The notes under the pieces are model-generated. The model did no database searches, was not told the origin of the DNA, and was given only the letters and a program-made list of their open reading frames with translations. Below, piece after piece: positions 51,455-63,807 of a DNA stretch of 64,000 nucleotides. The position numbers and the translations under genes are program-made. Source of the DNA: Buchnera aphidicola (Aphis fabae). GTDB taxonomy: Bacteria > Pseudomonadota > Gammaproteobacteria > Enterobacterales > Enterobacteriaceae. Position 1 is the stretch's first letter. Every line of letters starts with the position of its first letter. The stretch spans positions 248,001-312,000 of the forward strand of contig NZ_CP042427.1 in the NCBI RefSeq assembly GCF_009069125.1, in the 5' to 3' direction.

Positions 51455-51565
51455 AGAAGATTCTGTTAGTTAAAACAAAACACCTGTATGCATTGATTTA
51501 GCTGCTTCTTTCCAGATCTGACTCATTTTTCAATTTAACAGTGTTTAGGTCTAACAGAATCTTCT
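51455..51565 (-). ncRNA. ffs: 4.5S signal recognition particle RNA
   Basis: On the minus strand, about 111 bases fold as a long hairpin whose ends, agaagattctgttag and ctaacagaatcttct, pair over 15 bp. The apical SRP domain IV is clear: GTCAGATCTGGAAAGAAGCAG, with a GGAA tetraloop and the Ffh-binding AGCA/CAG loops matching E. coli 4.5S RNA. The conserved apex fixes the strand. It works with Ffh, not in this window. Ends are set from the outer stem and may be off by a few bases. Confidence 0.93.
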
Positions 51566-51692
51566 TTTTTACATTTTAATATAAAAAATTGAATTTCATA
51601 TTCTATACACTAAATGTATAATTTACAACTAATATTTTAAAGAAATTTTTAATCTTTAAATACAATTAATATCATAAAAACATTTAAAAAAT

Positions 51693-52793
51693 ATGAACTA
51701 TCAAATATTAGCAAGAAAATATCGTCCTAAATATTTTAAAGAAATTATTGGTCAAAATCATATTATAACTTCGATATGTAATGCAATTTCTATTAAAAGA
51801 ATACATCATGCATGGTTGCTTTCTGGAACTAGAGGAATTGGAAAAACTACTATTGGCCGATTATTAGCTAAAAGTTTAAATTGTCAAAAAAATATTAGTG
51901 CCATACCTTGTAGAAAGTGTATTGTTTGCAGAGAAATAGAACAAGGAACCTCTCTTGATTTTATTGAAATAGATGCTGCTTCTAGAACAAAGATAGAAGA
52001 TATGAGAGAAATTTTAGATAATATTTATTATGCTCCAATTAAAAGTAGATTTAAAATATACTTGATTGATGAAGTACATATGCTTTCTAGATATAGCTTT
52101 AATGCACTTTTAAAAACCCTTGAAGAACCACCTAAACATGTTAAATTTATTTTAGCGACAACAGAAATAGAAAAAATACCTAAAACTATTATCTCTCGTT
52201 GTTTATATTTTACACTAAATATATTATCTGAAGAAGATATTTTTAATTATTTAAAGTTTGTTTTAAATAATGAAAATATTAATTTTGATATAGACGCTTT
52301 AAAAATAATATCTGAATACGCTAAAGGAAGTATGAGAGATGCATTAAATTTATTAGAACATGCTATAAGTTTTAGTAAAAACAATATTAATTTAAAAAAT
52401 ATTAATGAAATGTTAAGTATTCCAAGTAAAAAAAATGTTTATTTATTAACTAAATTTTTATTAGAAAAAAATTCTAAAAAAATGATGTTCTTATTAAATA
52501 AAATGGATAAGATAAATATAGAATGGGAAAATGTTTTAATAGAAGTATTACGTATATTACATCATATTGCTATGATAAAAACATATCCATTAGAATGGAA
52601 TGAAAATATTTATAAAAATTATCAATATGACATAAAAGAAATAGCACATAAAAAAAACAAAAAAAATATTCAAATATGTTATAAAATTCTCCTAGATGGA
52701 AGAAAAAATTTAACTTTTTCACCTAATCATAAAATAGGTGTAAAAATGACATTACTTCAAGCAATTACAGAAATAAAAAAAGAAATTTCATAA
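51693..52793 (+). CDS. dnaX: DNA polymerase III clamp-loader subunit DnaX (short form)
   Basis: DnaX forms the ATPase core of the clamp loader. Walker A is GTRGIGKT at 45-52, four zinc cysteines lie around 64-79, Walker B is LIDEVHML and sensor 1 is ISRC. The protein ends at 366 residues, after the oligomerisation domain. E. coli tau has 643 and gamma 431 residues, so the domains for DnaB and polymerase alpha binding are missing and no gamma frameshift signal is needed. The gene is otherwise intact. HolA (delta) is at 7309-8337. Confidence 0.96.
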   Translation: MNYQILARKYRPKYFKEIIGQNHIITSICNAISIKRIHHAWLLSGTRGIGKTTIGRLLAKSLNCQKNISAIPCRKCIVCREIEQGTSLDFIEIDAASRTKIEDMREILDNIYYAPIKSRFKIYLIDEVHMLSRYSFNALLKTLEEPPKHVKFILATTEIEKIPKTIISRCLYFTLNILSEEDIFNYLKFVLNNENINFDIDALKIISEYAKGSMRDALNLLEHAISFSKNNINLKNINEMLSIPSKKNVYLLTKFLLEKNSKKMMFLLNKMDKINIEWENVLIEVLRILHHIAMIKTYPLEWNENIYKNYQYDIKEIAHKKNKKNIQICYKILLDGRKNLTFSPNHKIGVKMTLLQAITEIKKEIS

Positions 52794-52840
52794 AAAATCA
52801 ATCATAAATTTTTATTAAAAATTTTAAAAGTGAGAAAATT

Positions 52841-53173
52841 ATGTTTAGTAAAGGTGGTTTAGGCAATTTAATGAAACAAGCTCAACAAATGCAAGAAAAA
52901 ATGGCAAAAATACAGGAAGAAATTGCTAAAATGGAAGTTACAGGAGAAGCAGGAGCAGGATTAGTAAAAGTCACTATTAATGGATCTCACAACTGTAGAA
53001 GAGTAGAAATAGATCCAAGTTTATTAAAAGATAATGATAAAGATATGCTAGAAGATTTAGCAGCTGCTGCATTCAATGATGCAGCTAGAAGAATATCTGA
53101 AGTTCAAAAGAAAAAAATGTCTAATATATCTACTGGTATGCAACTTCCTTCAGGTTTTAATATGCCTATATAA
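52841..53173 (+). CDS. ybaB: Nucleoid-associated protein YbaB
   Basis: This 110-residue protein matches YbaB/EbfC, a small dimeric DNA-binding protein. It starts with [24 protein letters not shown], has [21 protein letters not shown] in the sheet, and ends with [11 protein letters not shown]. Base composition is less extreme than in its neighbours, a sign of strong constraint. It follows dnaX as in E. coli; recR, next in E. coli, is missing and htpG follows. Confidence 0.96.
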   Translation: MFSKGGLGNLMKQAQQMQEKMAKIQEEIAKMEVTGEAGAGLVKVTINGSHNCRRVEIDPSLLKDNDKDMLEDLAAAAFNDAARRISEVQKKKMSNISTGMQLPSGFNMPI

Positions 53174-53245
53174 ATATTAAAAGTTTTAATTTTTAAATAA
53201 ACTTTTAAAAATATTTTATATCTTAATTTAATACAGGATTTTTCT

Positions 53246-55120
53246 ATGAATATACCAAAAACAGAAACATATAGTTTCCAATCTGAAGTAAAACAATTAT
53301 TGCATTTAATGATTCATTCTTTATATTCAAACAAAGAAATTTTTTTAAGAGAATTAATATCTAATGCATCAGATGCAATAGATAAACTACGATTTGAATC
53401 TATATCATCACCAGAATTATCTAATAACACACCAAAAATTCAAATTTCTATTAATAAATCGCAAAGAACACTGATTATTAATGACAATGGAATTGGAATG
53501 ACAAGAAAAGATATAATTGAAAATTTAGGAACAATTGCCAAATCAGGTACTAAGTCATTTTTAAAATCTTTAGAAAATAAACAAAACAACATAAAAAATG
53601 AATTAATCGGCGAGTTTGGAGTAGGTTTTTATTCAGCTTTTATAGTTTCAGATAAGGTATTAGTAAGAACAAAATTTGCTGGAAATAAATCTAATGACGG
53701 AATATTATGGGAATCTTCAGGAGAAGGTAAATATAATATAACAAACGTTATTAAGAAAACAAAAGGTACTGAAATTACATTATTTTTAAAAAAAGAAGAA
53801 GATGAATTTTTAGAAACATGGAAAATTAAAAATATTGTCAACAAATATTCAGATCATATTACTGTGCCAGTAGAAATACAAATATATGATGAAAAAAATA
53901 AAACATATTTTTGGGAACAAATAAATAAAGCCCAAGCATTATGGATTAGAAATAAATCTTCTATTAGTGATAATGAATATCAAGAATTTTATAAGTATCT
54001 AACACATGATCAAAATAATCCTATTACTTGGAGCCACAATTATGTAGAAGGTACTCACGAATATACTAGTTTATTATATGTTCCAGAAAAAGCAGCTTGG
54101 GATATTTGGAATAGAGAAAACAAACATGGTTTAAAATTATATGTGAAACGTGTTTATATTATGGATAATTCTCAAGAATTTCTACCAAACTATCTTAGAT
54201 TTATTAGAGGTATAATAGATTCAAATAGTTTACCTTTAAACGTTTCTAGAGAAATATTACAAAATAATTCTATTACTCAAAATTTAAAAAAAGCATTAGT
54301 AAAAAGATCATTAAAAATGTTAGATAAATTATCTAAGAACGATAATGAAAAATATCAATCTTTTTGGAATCAGTTTGGATTAGTGTTAAAAGAAGGGCCA
54401 GCAGAAGATAATGAAAATTTAAATTTAATAGCTAATCTATTGCGATTTACATCAATTAAAAATAATAGTGCAGAACAAAAAATATCATTAAAACAATATG
54501 TATCTAATATGATTGAAAAACAAGAAAAAATATATTATATAACTGCTGATAGTTATATATCTGCCAAGAATAGTCCACATCTGGAATTATTTAACAAAAA
54601 AGACATTGATGTTTTATTGTTATCAGATAGAATTGACGAATGGATGATGAATTATCTTGTTGAGTTTGAAGGTAAGAAATTTCAGTCTATTAGCAAAGAA
54701 GATTCATCGCTAAATAAACTTATAGAAGAAAAATTAACAAATAAAGAAGAAACATCAAAAGAAATAGTTGATTTCTTAAGCAGGGTTAAAAAAGTACTGG
54801 GTAATAAAGTAAAATCTGTGAGATTAACAAATAGATTAACAGATACTCCATGTATTGTTTTAAGCGACTCAAATGAAATGAGCACACAAATGGCTAAACT
54901 TTTTACTGCTGCAGGACAACCTGTTCCAGAATTAAAATATATATTTGAAATTAATCCAAAACATGAATTAATTAAAAAAATATCTAAAATTAGTGAAGAA
55001 GAAATCTTTTCAGAATGGATAAAATTATTATTAGATCAATCATTATTTGCTGAAAAAGGTAATTTAGATAATCCACATAAATTTATTTCTAGAATGAATA
55101 AATTATTTATACAATTATAA
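53246..55120 (+). CDS. htpG: Chaperone protein HtpG (Hsp90)
   Basis: HtpG is the bacterial Hsp90. The 624-residue protein (E. coli equal length) has the GHKL ATPase motifs [17 protein letters not shown] (catalytic glutamate and magnesium-binding asparagine), [12 protein letters not shown] and [12 protein letters not shown]. The middle domain has [28 protein letters not shown], and the dimer domain closes the protein. ACAGGA precedes the ATG. A hairpin follows and then adk, as in E. coli. Confidence 0.98.
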   Translation: MNIPKTETYSFQSEVKQLLHLMIHSLYSNKEIFLRELISNASDAIDKLRFESISSPELSNNTPKIQISINKSQRTLIINDNGIGMTRKDIIENLGTIAKSGTKSFLKSLENKQNNIKNELIGEFGVGFYSAFIVSDKVLVRTKFAGNKSNDGILWESSGEGKYNITNVIKKTKGTEITLFLKKEEDEFLETWKIKNIVNKYSDHITVPVEIQIYDEKNKTYFWEQINKAQALWIRNKSSISDNEYQEFYKYLTHDQNNPITWSHNYVEGTHEYTSLLYVPEKAAWDIWNRENKHGLKLYVKRVYIMDNSQEFLPNYLRFIRGIIDSNSLPLNVSREILQNNSITQNLKKALVKRSLKMLDKLSKNDNEKYQSFWNQFGLVLKEGPAEDNENLNLIANLLRFTSIKNNSAEQKISLKQYVSNMIEKQEKIYYITADSYISAKNSPHLELFNKKDIDVLLLSDRIDEWMMNYLVEFEGKKFQSISKEDSSLNKLIEEKLTNKEETSKEIVDFLSRVKKVLGNKVKSVRLTNRLTDTPCIVLSDSNEMSTQMAKLFTAAGQPVPELKYIFEINPKHELIKKISKISEEEIFSEWIKLLLDQSLFAEKGNLDNPHKFISRMNKLFIQL

Positions 55121-55126
55121 AAATAT

Positions 55127-55153
55127 GATTACTACTTATTTATAGTAGTAATC
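55127..55153 (+). terminator. Hairpin after htpG
   Basis: A perfect 10-bp stem, gattactact and agtagtaatc, with a 7-base loop lies 6 bases after the htpG stop and 40 bases before adk. A T tail is missing, so it may act as a weak terminator or an mRNA 3'-end stabiliser. Confidence 0.5.
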
Positions 55154-55193
55154 TGAATCTTACAACTATTTCAAAATAAAATAAAAAATAATT

Positions 55194-55871
55194 ATGCGTA
55201 TTGTTTTATTAGGTGCACCAGGTAGTGGAAAAGGAACTCAATCTAAATTTATTACAGAAAAATATAAAATCCCACAAATATCTACAGGAGATATATTACG
55301 TGCACATATTAAATTAAAAAATAAAATTGGGAAAAAAATATATAATATTTTAAAAAATGGAGAATTAGTTTCAGATAATATTGTTTGTAATCTTATTTAT
55401 GAAAGAATCAAACAAAAAGATTGTAGTCAAGGTTTTTTATTAGATGGATTTCCAAGAACAATTCAACAAGCAGAATATATATCAAATTTAGATATTAAAA
55501 TAAATTTTGTTTTTGAATTTATTGTACCAGATGCATTAATACTTCAAAGAATATCAGGTAGAAGAATACATATACAATCAGGTAGAACTTATCATATCTA
55601 CTTTAATCCCCCAAAACAAGAAGGAAAAGATGATATAACCAAAGAAACACTGATTATTCGAGAAGATGATAAAATCGAAAGCATTCAAAATAGACTTGAA
55701 AATTACAAAAAAAATAATCATATATTGAATAAATATTATTTAAAAGAAGAACAGTTAAAAAAGTTAAAATTTTTTAAAATTGATGGAATAAAAAAACCTG
55801 ATATTATTAAAAAAGAAATACAAAAAATAATAGAAAGTAATTTTTGCGTTCTACAGGATTCGAACCTGTGA
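55194..55871 (+). CDS. adk: Adenylate kinase
   Basis: Adk equilibrates ATP, AMP and ADP. The P-loop is GAPGSGKGTQ at 7-16, the AMP site LDGFPRT follows, and the LID segment is GRRIHIQSGRTYHIYFNPPKQEGKDD. The frame has 225 residues against 214 in E. coli. The extra tail arises because no stop occurs before the tRNA-Arg gene; the last eight or so residues (VLQDSNL region) are encoded by the antisense of that tRNA and end at TGA 55869-55871. Confidence 0.97.
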   Translation: MRIVLLGAPGSGKGTQSKFITEKYKIPQISTGDILRAHIKLKNKIGKKIYNILKNGELVSDNIVCNLIYERIKQKDCSQGFLLDGFPRTIQQAEYISNLDIKINFVFEFIVPDALILQRISGRRIHIQSGRTYHIYFNPPKQEGKDDITKETLIIREDDKIESIQNRLENYKKNNHILNKYYLKEEQLKKLKFFKIDGIKKPDIIKKEIQKIIESNFCVLQDSNL

Positions 55872-55918
55872 CCTACGGCTTAGAAGGCCGTTGCTCTATC
55901 CAGCTGAGCTAAGAACGC
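55845..55918 (-). tRNA. tRNA-Arg (UCU)
   Basis: The 74-base minus-strand gene has a 7-bp acceptor stem (GCGTTCT/AGAACGC), anticodon loop CTTCTAA giving UCU, and T-loop TTCGAAT. It decodes AGA and AGG, common arginine codons in this AT-rich genome. CCA is not encoded (AAA follows the discriminator A). It closely matches E. coli argU. Its 3' half overlaps the adk 3' end by 27 bases on the opposite strand. Confidence 0.97.
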
Positions 55919-56046
55919 ATTAAAAATATAATATAAAATTTAACATTAAAATACTATATATGCAACTAAATTAACATTATGTTCAAAAAATATATTAAAT
56001 GATAAATAATTTTTAATTAAATACAAATTAATTGAGTTACTAAATA

Positions 56047-56904
56047 ATGGCGGCAATAATTATAGATGGTAGAAAAATAGCAGAAAATTTAGAAATAAAA
56101 ATTTTAAAAAAAATACAAAAAAGACAAAAAAATGGAAAAAGAATTCCAGGATTAGCAATGATTTTAATAGGAAACAATTCTGCTTCTCAAGTTTATGTAA
56201 ATAAAAAAATATTAGCTTGTAAAAATGTTGGATTAATTTCTAAATATTGGAATTTTCCAAACACTGTTAAAGAAGAAAAAATATTACATCTTATTGATAA
56301 ATTAAATAATGACATTAATATAGATGGTATTTTAATTCAACTACCTATTCCTAAAAAAATTAATCATTTTAAAATTTTTACAAGTATCAGACCAGATAAA
56401 GACGTAGACGGATTTCACCCATATAACACAGGATTATTATGTCAAAGAAATCCTACTTTAAGAGCTTGTACTCCCAAAGGTATCATTACTATGTTAAATT
56501 ATATGAAAATTAAAACACATGGACTGAATGCAGTTGTAGTAGGGGCATCTAATATAGTAGGAAGACCTATGAGTTTAGAATTATTATTAGCAGGATGTAC
56601 AACAACTATTACACATAGATTTACTAAAAATTTAAAAAACCATGTAAATAATGCTGATTTATTAATTGTTGCTATTGGAAAACCAAATTTTTTAAAAGGA
56701 AGTTGGATAAAGCAAGATTCTATTGTAATTGATGTCGGAATTAATCAATTACCAAACGGTTCTATAGTTGGTGATGTTGATTTTAAATCCGCATCCTTAA
56801 AAGCTTCTTATATAACTCCAGTTCCAGGTGGAGTTGGGCCGATGACTGTTATAACATTACTTCAAAATACGTTAGAAGCTTGTGAAAAATATCATGACAT
56901 TTAA
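56047..56904 (+). CDS. folD: Methylenetetrahydrofolate dehydrogenase/cyclohydrolase
   Basis: FolD interconverts methylene-, methenyl- and formyl-tetrahydrofolate. The 285-residue protein (E. coli 288) has [13 protein letters not shown] with the catalytic lysine, [10 protein letters not shown], and [13 protein letters not shown] in the first domain. The NADP domain has [17 protein letters not shown] and the closing [16 protein letters not shown]. It is convergent with cysS (18-base gap), and supplies the folate used by thyA. Confidence 0.98.
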   Translation: MAAIIIDGRKIAENLEIKILKKIQKRQKNGKRIPGLAMILIGNNSASQVYVNKKILACKNVGLISKYWNFPNTVKEEKILHLIDKLNNDINIDGILIQLPIPKKINHFKIFTSIRPDKDVDGFHPYNTGLLCQRNPTLRACTPKGIITMLNYMKIKTHGLNAVVVGASNIVGRPMSLELLLAGCTTTITHRFTKNLKNHVNNADLLIVAIGKPNFLKGSWIKQDSIVIDVGINQLPNGSIVGDVDFKSASLKASYITPVPGGVGPMTVITLLQNTLEACEKYHDI

Positions 56905-56922
56905 AAATTTGAGAAAAATTAT

Positions 56923-58314
56923 TTATTTCTTGTATCTCCAAAATGTTTTATCAGATGAATCTTCTAAAATTACATTGAATTTTCGTATTTCATCGCGTAA
57001 TTGATCAGCTTCTTTCCAACGTTTCAAATTTCTATAAATATTTCGTTTTTCAATCAAAATTTCAATTTTTTTTATTTTTTCTTGAGTAAAAAAAGATTTT
57101 TTTTGTAAAAAATCTTCAGGTTCTTCTAATAAAAAATTTAAACTAATAGCTAATTTTTTCAATCGAAAAGCAAGCAAATTAGATTTATATAAATCATTTT
57201 TCTTAAAATAGTTAATTTTTCTAGCTATTTTCATTAATATAAAAAACGCTTCTGGAGTGTTAAAATCATCATTTATTGCATCATAAAATAGACATTCTAA
57301 ATTTATACCTTCTGTAGAATTAGGAATAGGATCGGTATTATACAGTGTATTATATAAGTACTTTAATGATGATTCTGCTGTTTTTAAATTTTCTTCAGAA
57401 TAATAAAGAGGATGACGATAATGTGTAGATAAGAAAAAATAACGCAATACTTCAGGTTGATAGTGTAATAAAACATCTTTTAAAAAATATGCATTACCTA
57501 ATGATTTAGACATTTTTTGATCATGTATTATTACCATACCAGAGTGAATCCAAAAATTAATTTTAAATTCATTATTAAAACATCTTGATTGAGATATTTC
57601 ATTTTCATGATGAGGAAATAAAAGATCTGAACCACCTCCATGAATATCTATATAATTTTCAAAAGCAACATTAGTAATAGCTGTGCATTCAATATGCCAT
57701 CCAGGTCTACCTTTTCCCCAAGGTGATTCCCAAAAGCATTTATCTGTTTCTTTAGATTTTTTCCAAAGTACAAAATCTAATGGATTTTGCTTTATTGTAT
57801 TTGAAGTCATACGTTTACTAGAAATTAAATTTTTTAAAGATTGACGAGATAAAGAACCATAATACTTATCACTATCTATTGAAAAAACAACATCACCCTG
57901 ACTATTTATATATGCATTTTTGTTCTGAATTAGTTTTTTAATAATGTGAATAATATCATAAATATGTTCTGTAACTCGTGGTTCTTGATCGGGAGAATCA
58001 ATCCCTAAACGTAAGAAATCCTGTTTCATTGCATCTATCATAGAATTTGAAAAAATTTTAATATCTACATCTTTTTCCAAAGATTTTAAAATAATTTTAT
58101 CATCAATATCTGTAATATTTCGAATATATTTTACTTGAAAACCTAAAAATCTTAAATAACGTACTATCATGTCAAATACAACAAAAGTACGTGCGTGACC
58201 AATATGACAAAAATCATAAACAGTAACACCACAAACATATAAATTAATTTTCTTATTTTTAATAGGTTTAAATTTTTCTTTTTTACTAGTTAATGTATTA
58301 AAAAATTTTAACAT
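56923..58314 (-). CDS. cysS: Cysteinyl-tRNA synthetase
   Basis: CysRS charges tRNA-Cys. The 463-residue protein (E. coli 461) has the zinc cysteine C28 in YVCGVTVYD, the HIGH motif at 37-40, WHIECTAIT, the zinc-side [15 protein letters not shown] and the KMSKS loop. The tRNA-binding C-domain follows. It is transcribed leftward, divergent from ybeD across a 256-base AT-rich gap in which I find no gene and no clear promoter. Confidence 0.98.
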   Translation of the reverse strand: MLKFFNTLTSKKEKFKPIKNKKINLYVCGVTVYDFCHIGHARTFVVFDMIVRYLRFLGFQVKYIRNITDIDDKIILKSLEKDVDIKIFSNSMIDAMKQDFLRLGIDSPDQEPRVTEHIYDIIHIIKKLIQNKNAYINSQGDVVFSIDSDKYYGSLSRQSLKNLISSKRMTSNTIKQNPLDFVLWKKSKETDKCFWESPWGKGRPGWHIECTAITNVAFENYIDIHGGGSDLLFPHHENEISQSRCFNNEFKINFWIHSGMVIIHDQKMSKSLGNAYFLKDVLLHYQPEVLRYFFLSTHYRHPLYYSEENLKTAESSLKYLYNTLYNTDPIPNSTEGINLECLFYDAINDDFNTPEAFFILMKIARKINYFKKNDLYKSNLLAFRLKKLAISLNFLLEEPEDFLQKKSFFTQEKIKKIEILIEKRNIYRNLKRWKEADQLRDEIRKFNVILEDSSDKTFWRYKK

Positions 58315-58570
58315 AATTTTCCTATAAAAAATTTAAAAAAAAATAATATAAAATATATTATTTTCTATATTGTCAATATGATAAACTAACTATATTAGTT
58401 AGAATTTAAATATTTTAAAAATTTTATATCTGTAAATTGAATTTTAAAATATGTAAAATATCGAAATATACGTTAATTATTAAAATAATTATATATTATT
58501 TATAGAATATTTTATAAAATTTATTCTAAAATTATAAATATTTTATAAAAAATAAAACCAGGATTAGTTA

Positions 58571-58834
58571 ATGAAGACAAAATTACGAGAAATGTTAAAA
58601 TTCCCTTGTTTTTTTACTTATAAGATCATTGGTTTAGCTCAGCCTGAACTTATTGATCAAATAATAAAAGTCATTCAAATTCAGATTCCTGGAGATTATA
58701 CACCTCAAGTTAAATCAAGTAACAGGGGAAATTATATTTCTATTTCAATTACAATATGCGCTAAAAATTTTAAACAAATTGAAACTTTATATCATGATAT
58801 TAGTCAAATCAATATGGTAAGAATGGTTTTATAA
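58571..58834 (+). CDS. ybeD: Conserved DUF493 protein YbeD
   Basis: This 87-residue protein has the same length as E. coli YbeD and keeps MLKFPCFFTYKIIG, GDYTPQVKSSNRGNYISISITI and VRMVL at the end. YbeD has a ferredoxin-like fold resembling small-molecule regulatory domains, but its role is not established. ACCAGGATT gives AGGA about 8 bases before the ATG. Its E. coli neighbours lipB, lipA and dacA are not next to it here. Confidence 0.94.
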   Translation: MKTKLREMLKFPCFFTYKIIGLAQPELIDQIIKVIQIQIPGDYTPQVKSSNRGNYISISITICAKNFKQIETLYHDISQINMVRMVL

Positions 58835-58867
58835 AAAAATATATAAAACTACAAAATATATTGCATA

Positions 58868-58895
58868 TAGTACAGCTCGATAAAGAGCCGTACTA
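58868..58895. terminator. Hairpin between ybeD and cspE
   Basis: An 11-bp stem with one mismatch (tagtacagctc and gagccgtacta) and a 6-base loop lies between converging ybeD and cspE. It is GC-rich for this genome and well placed as a shared terminator. A run of seven A lies on the right, so there is no T tail for the rightward transcript. Confidence 0.55.
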
Positions 58896-58946
58896 AAAAA
58901 AGATATTTAATTGTTATTATCTCTATAAAACATCATAGATAATACT

Positions 58947-59156
58947 CTATAAACTAATAACGTTAGCAGCAGATGGCCCCTTTGCTCCTTCAGTAATTTC
59001 AAATTCAACACTTTGACCTTCTGCTAAAGTTTTAAATCCATTACTCTGTATAGCTGAAAAATGAACAAAAACATCTTTACTTCCATCTTCTGGAGTAATA
59101 AAACCAAAACCTTTAGATTCATTAAACCACTTAACATTACCTTTAATCTTGGACAT
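58947..59156 (-). CDS. cspE: Cold-shock-family RNA-binding protein CspE
   Basis: CspE is a 69-residue single-domain RNA chaperone that can melt hairpins and cause antitermination. RNP1 is KGFGFI and RNP2 VFVHF. From memory it differs from E. coli CspE at only about four residues and more from CspC, so I use cspE; some annotations call this gene cspC. AAGGT lies upstream of the ATG. Constraint is far stronger than in neighbouring genes. ybeD lies near cspE in E. coli as well. Confidence 0.92.
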   Translation of the reverse strand: MSKIKGNVKWFNESKGFGFITPEDGSKDVFVHFSAIQSNGFKTLAEGQSVEFEITEGAKGPSAANVISL

Positions 59157-59412
59157 CTATATTACCTTCACATAAAAATATACTAAATTAAAAAACGAAC
59201 AAAAATAATTATAAATGATTTTTATCATAAACAATAAAAAATCAAAAATAATATAAAATTTTTAATAGATTAACATGTAAATCTATTGTTAGCTAGAAAG
59301 TAATGTATTTAAAAAAGAATTTTTATATCTATTTCTATAAAAAATTATTTTTTTTAAAACATTAAATATTCTTATAATTACTTATTCTTGAAAAAATCTT
59401 TTTTTTACATAT

Positions 59413-59446
59413 AAAAAAACCCGAAAAAATTTTTTCGGGTTTTTTT
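59413..59446 (-). terminator. Rho-independent terminator of the 23S-5S rRNA unit
   Basis: A perfect 34-base palindrome starts with seven A and CCCG and ends with CGGG and seven T. It begins immediately after the 5S 3' end on the minus strand. The stem, G+C block and T7 tail make a classical terminator; the symmetry would also stop transcription coming from the other side. Confidence 0.9.
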
Positions 59447-59566
59447 ATGCCTGGAATTTACCTACTCTCACACGGGGAGACCCCGTACTACCATTGGCGA
59501 TGAAGCGTTTCACTTCTGAGTTCGGAATGGATTCAGGTGGTACCACTACACTATTTTTACCAGGCA
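59447..59566 (-). rRNA. rrf: 5S ribosomal RNA
   Basis: Exactly 120 bases on the minus strand, from TGCCTGG to CCAGGCAT, which pair as the terminal helix. Internal blocks CCGAACTCAGAAGTGAAACG and GATGGTAGT are near-identical to E. coli 5S. It follows 23S by 111 bases with no tRNA between, and a terminator follows immediately. Confidence 0.98.
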
Positions 59567-59657
59567 TTTTAGTTTTATAATGCTATTATAATATATATAT
59601 ATATTAATACAACAATAAATTCAGTAAAACAAGCTTTTTATTAAATTTATTTAATTT

Positions 59658-59677
59658 AAAAACACCTCTGGTGTTGT

Positions 59678-59686
<9 letters not shown>
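59658..59686 (-). other. 3' half of the 23S processing stem
   Basis: On the transcript, the 23S 3' end and its trailer (cttaaccttacaac, then an aggtgt block) are complementary to the leader at 62584-62612. They form a 14-bp stem extended by about 6 bp past a small internal loop. This matches the known RNase III processing stalk of enterobacterial 23S precursors. Confidence 0.75.
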
Positions 59687-62583
<2,897 letters not shown>

Positions 62584-62590
<7 letters not shown>

Positions 62591-62612
62591 TTACAACCCA
62601 CAGGTGTCTTTT
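62584..62612 (-). other. 5' half of the 23S processing stem
   Basis: The transcript leader just before and at the 23S 5' end contains gacacctgtgggttgtaagg, the complement of the trailer at 59658-59686. See the matching entry for the pairing. It is the expected RNase III substrate. Confidence 0.75.
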
Positions 62613-62645
62613 TTAAAAATAAAAAATATATGCTTGTTTTCCGAA

Positions 62646-62657
62646 TTTTTAAAGAGC
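62646..62657 (-). promoter_or_regulatory. boxA antitermination site upstream of 23S
   Basis: On the minus strand the sequence GCTCTTTAAAAA lies 56 bases upstream of 23S. It matches the boxA core GCTCTTTAA of E. coli rRNA operons, which have a similar element in the 16S-23S spacer. NusB (28842-29288) with NusE would bind it. The following CGGAAAACAAGC also resembles the E. coli spacer. Confidence 0.75.
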
Positions 62658-62747
62658 TTTATTTATATATGTTTTTTAACATTTTTTAAAGAATAACACA
62701 ATAATTTAAATTAGTATAGAATTAATTTTAAAAAATTATTTTTATTT

Positions 62748-62819
62748 CGTCCCCTAGGGGATTTGAACCCCTGTTGCCGCCGTGAAAGGGCGATGTCCTA
62801 ACCTCTAGACGAAGGGGAC
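62748..62819 (-). tRNA. tRNA-Glu (UUC)
   Basis: The 72-base minus-strand gene has acceptor stem GTCCCCT/AGGGGAC, anticodon loop CTTTCAC giving UUC, T-loop TTCAAAT and discriminator G. CCA is not encoded. It is one base shorter in the D-loop than E. coli tRNA-Glu. It precedes 23S in the same direction, where E. coli rrn operons carry it in the 16S-23S spacer. TusA and TusE in this window belong to its s2U34 pathway. Confidence 0.97.
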
Positions 62820-62976
62820 TTTTAAGTTGTATATAAAATTATTGTTTTAAATAAGTATTATATTAAATAATACAGATCGAAAAAAAAGAGTCAAGTATTT
62901 TCTTTCATATTCAGTGAATATATAAAATTTTTTTTTGTATATTTTAAGTATTCTGTAAATTAATTTATATAAAAAA

Positions 62977-63807
62977 TTAATTTTTCTTTAAGATATCGAT
63001 AATATAATCTGTTTTTGGCAATATACCATGCCATTCTAAAAAAGAATGAGCAGCCTGAAAAACTAACATTCCTATTCCATCTGAAACATACTTAGCATTT
63101 ATTTTCAGACACCAATTAAGAAAAGATGTATTTTCTAACCCATAATTCATATCATAAAAAAAAGTTTCAGAAGAAAATAAATATAATGGAATAAAACTGG
63201 TATTATATTGAATATTCCTAGATAAACCATTAATTACTAAATCAAAAAATTTATTTTTTAAGTCATCTTTTTCAAATATTTTAATATTTCCATATTGTTT
63301 AAATTGATTAACTAAATTTATAGCATTGGAAACGGTTCTATTTAAAATATAAACTGAGCATCCTAAAGATAAAATTGATAAAAGAACACCTTGAACTGCT
63401 CCTCCTGCTCCTAATATTAATATAGAAAAATTTTTTTTTATAAATTTCAATCTATTTAAATCAGATAATAATCCAATACCATCAGTGTTATCTCCTAAAA
63501 TATATTGATTATCTACTTTTTTTAATGTATTTACAGATTTAGCGATTTGAGCTCTTTTACTTAGTTTATTAGAAAAATAATAAGCTTCTTTTTTAAAAGG
63601 AGAAGTAACATTAGCTCCTTGAATATGATTATTAAAAAAATAAGTTACTAATAAAGAAAATTGATTTAATGGAATATTAATAGATTTATAAATATGTAAA
63701 ATCTTAGTTTGTTTAGAAAAAAGATCATGAATCTGAGGAGATTTACTATGATTAATAGGATTTCCAAACAAAGCATAGTTAAAATTCTCATTGTTGTATT
63801 TACGCAT
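62977..63807 (-). CDS. aroE: Shikimate dehydrogenase
   Basis: AroE reduces dehydroshikimate to shikimate with NADPH for aromatic amino acids and chorismate. The 276-residue protein has the substrate loop NHSKSP, catalytic lysine K72 in NVTSPFKKEAY, aspartate in GDNTDGIG and the NADP motif ILGAGGAVQGVL. Its ATG overlaps the tsaC stop by 8 bases. tRNA-Glu and 23S follow in the same direction, so aroE appears to head or join the rRNA transcript. Confidence 0.97.
   Translation of the reverse strand: MRKYNNENFNYALFGNPINHSKSPQIHDLFSKQTKILHIYKSINIPLNQFSLLVTYFFNNHIQGANVTSPFKKEAYYFSNKLSKRAQIAKSVNTLKKVDNQYILGDNTDGIGLLSDLNRLKFIKKNFSILILGAGGAVQGVLLSILSLGCSVYILNRTVSNAINLVNQFKQYGNIKIFEKDDLKNKFFDLVINGLSRNIQYNTSFIPLYLFSSETFFYDMNYGLENTSFLNWCLKINAKYVSDGIGMLVFQAAHSFLEWHGILPKTDYIIDILKKN

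Noticed and set aside
58315..58570. Hidden small genes in AT-rich gaps (also 4430-4693, 38342-38590, 38900-39094)
   Set aside because: Only short lysine/isoleucine/asparagine frames without recognisable motifs occur, and no tRNA-like fold was seen.
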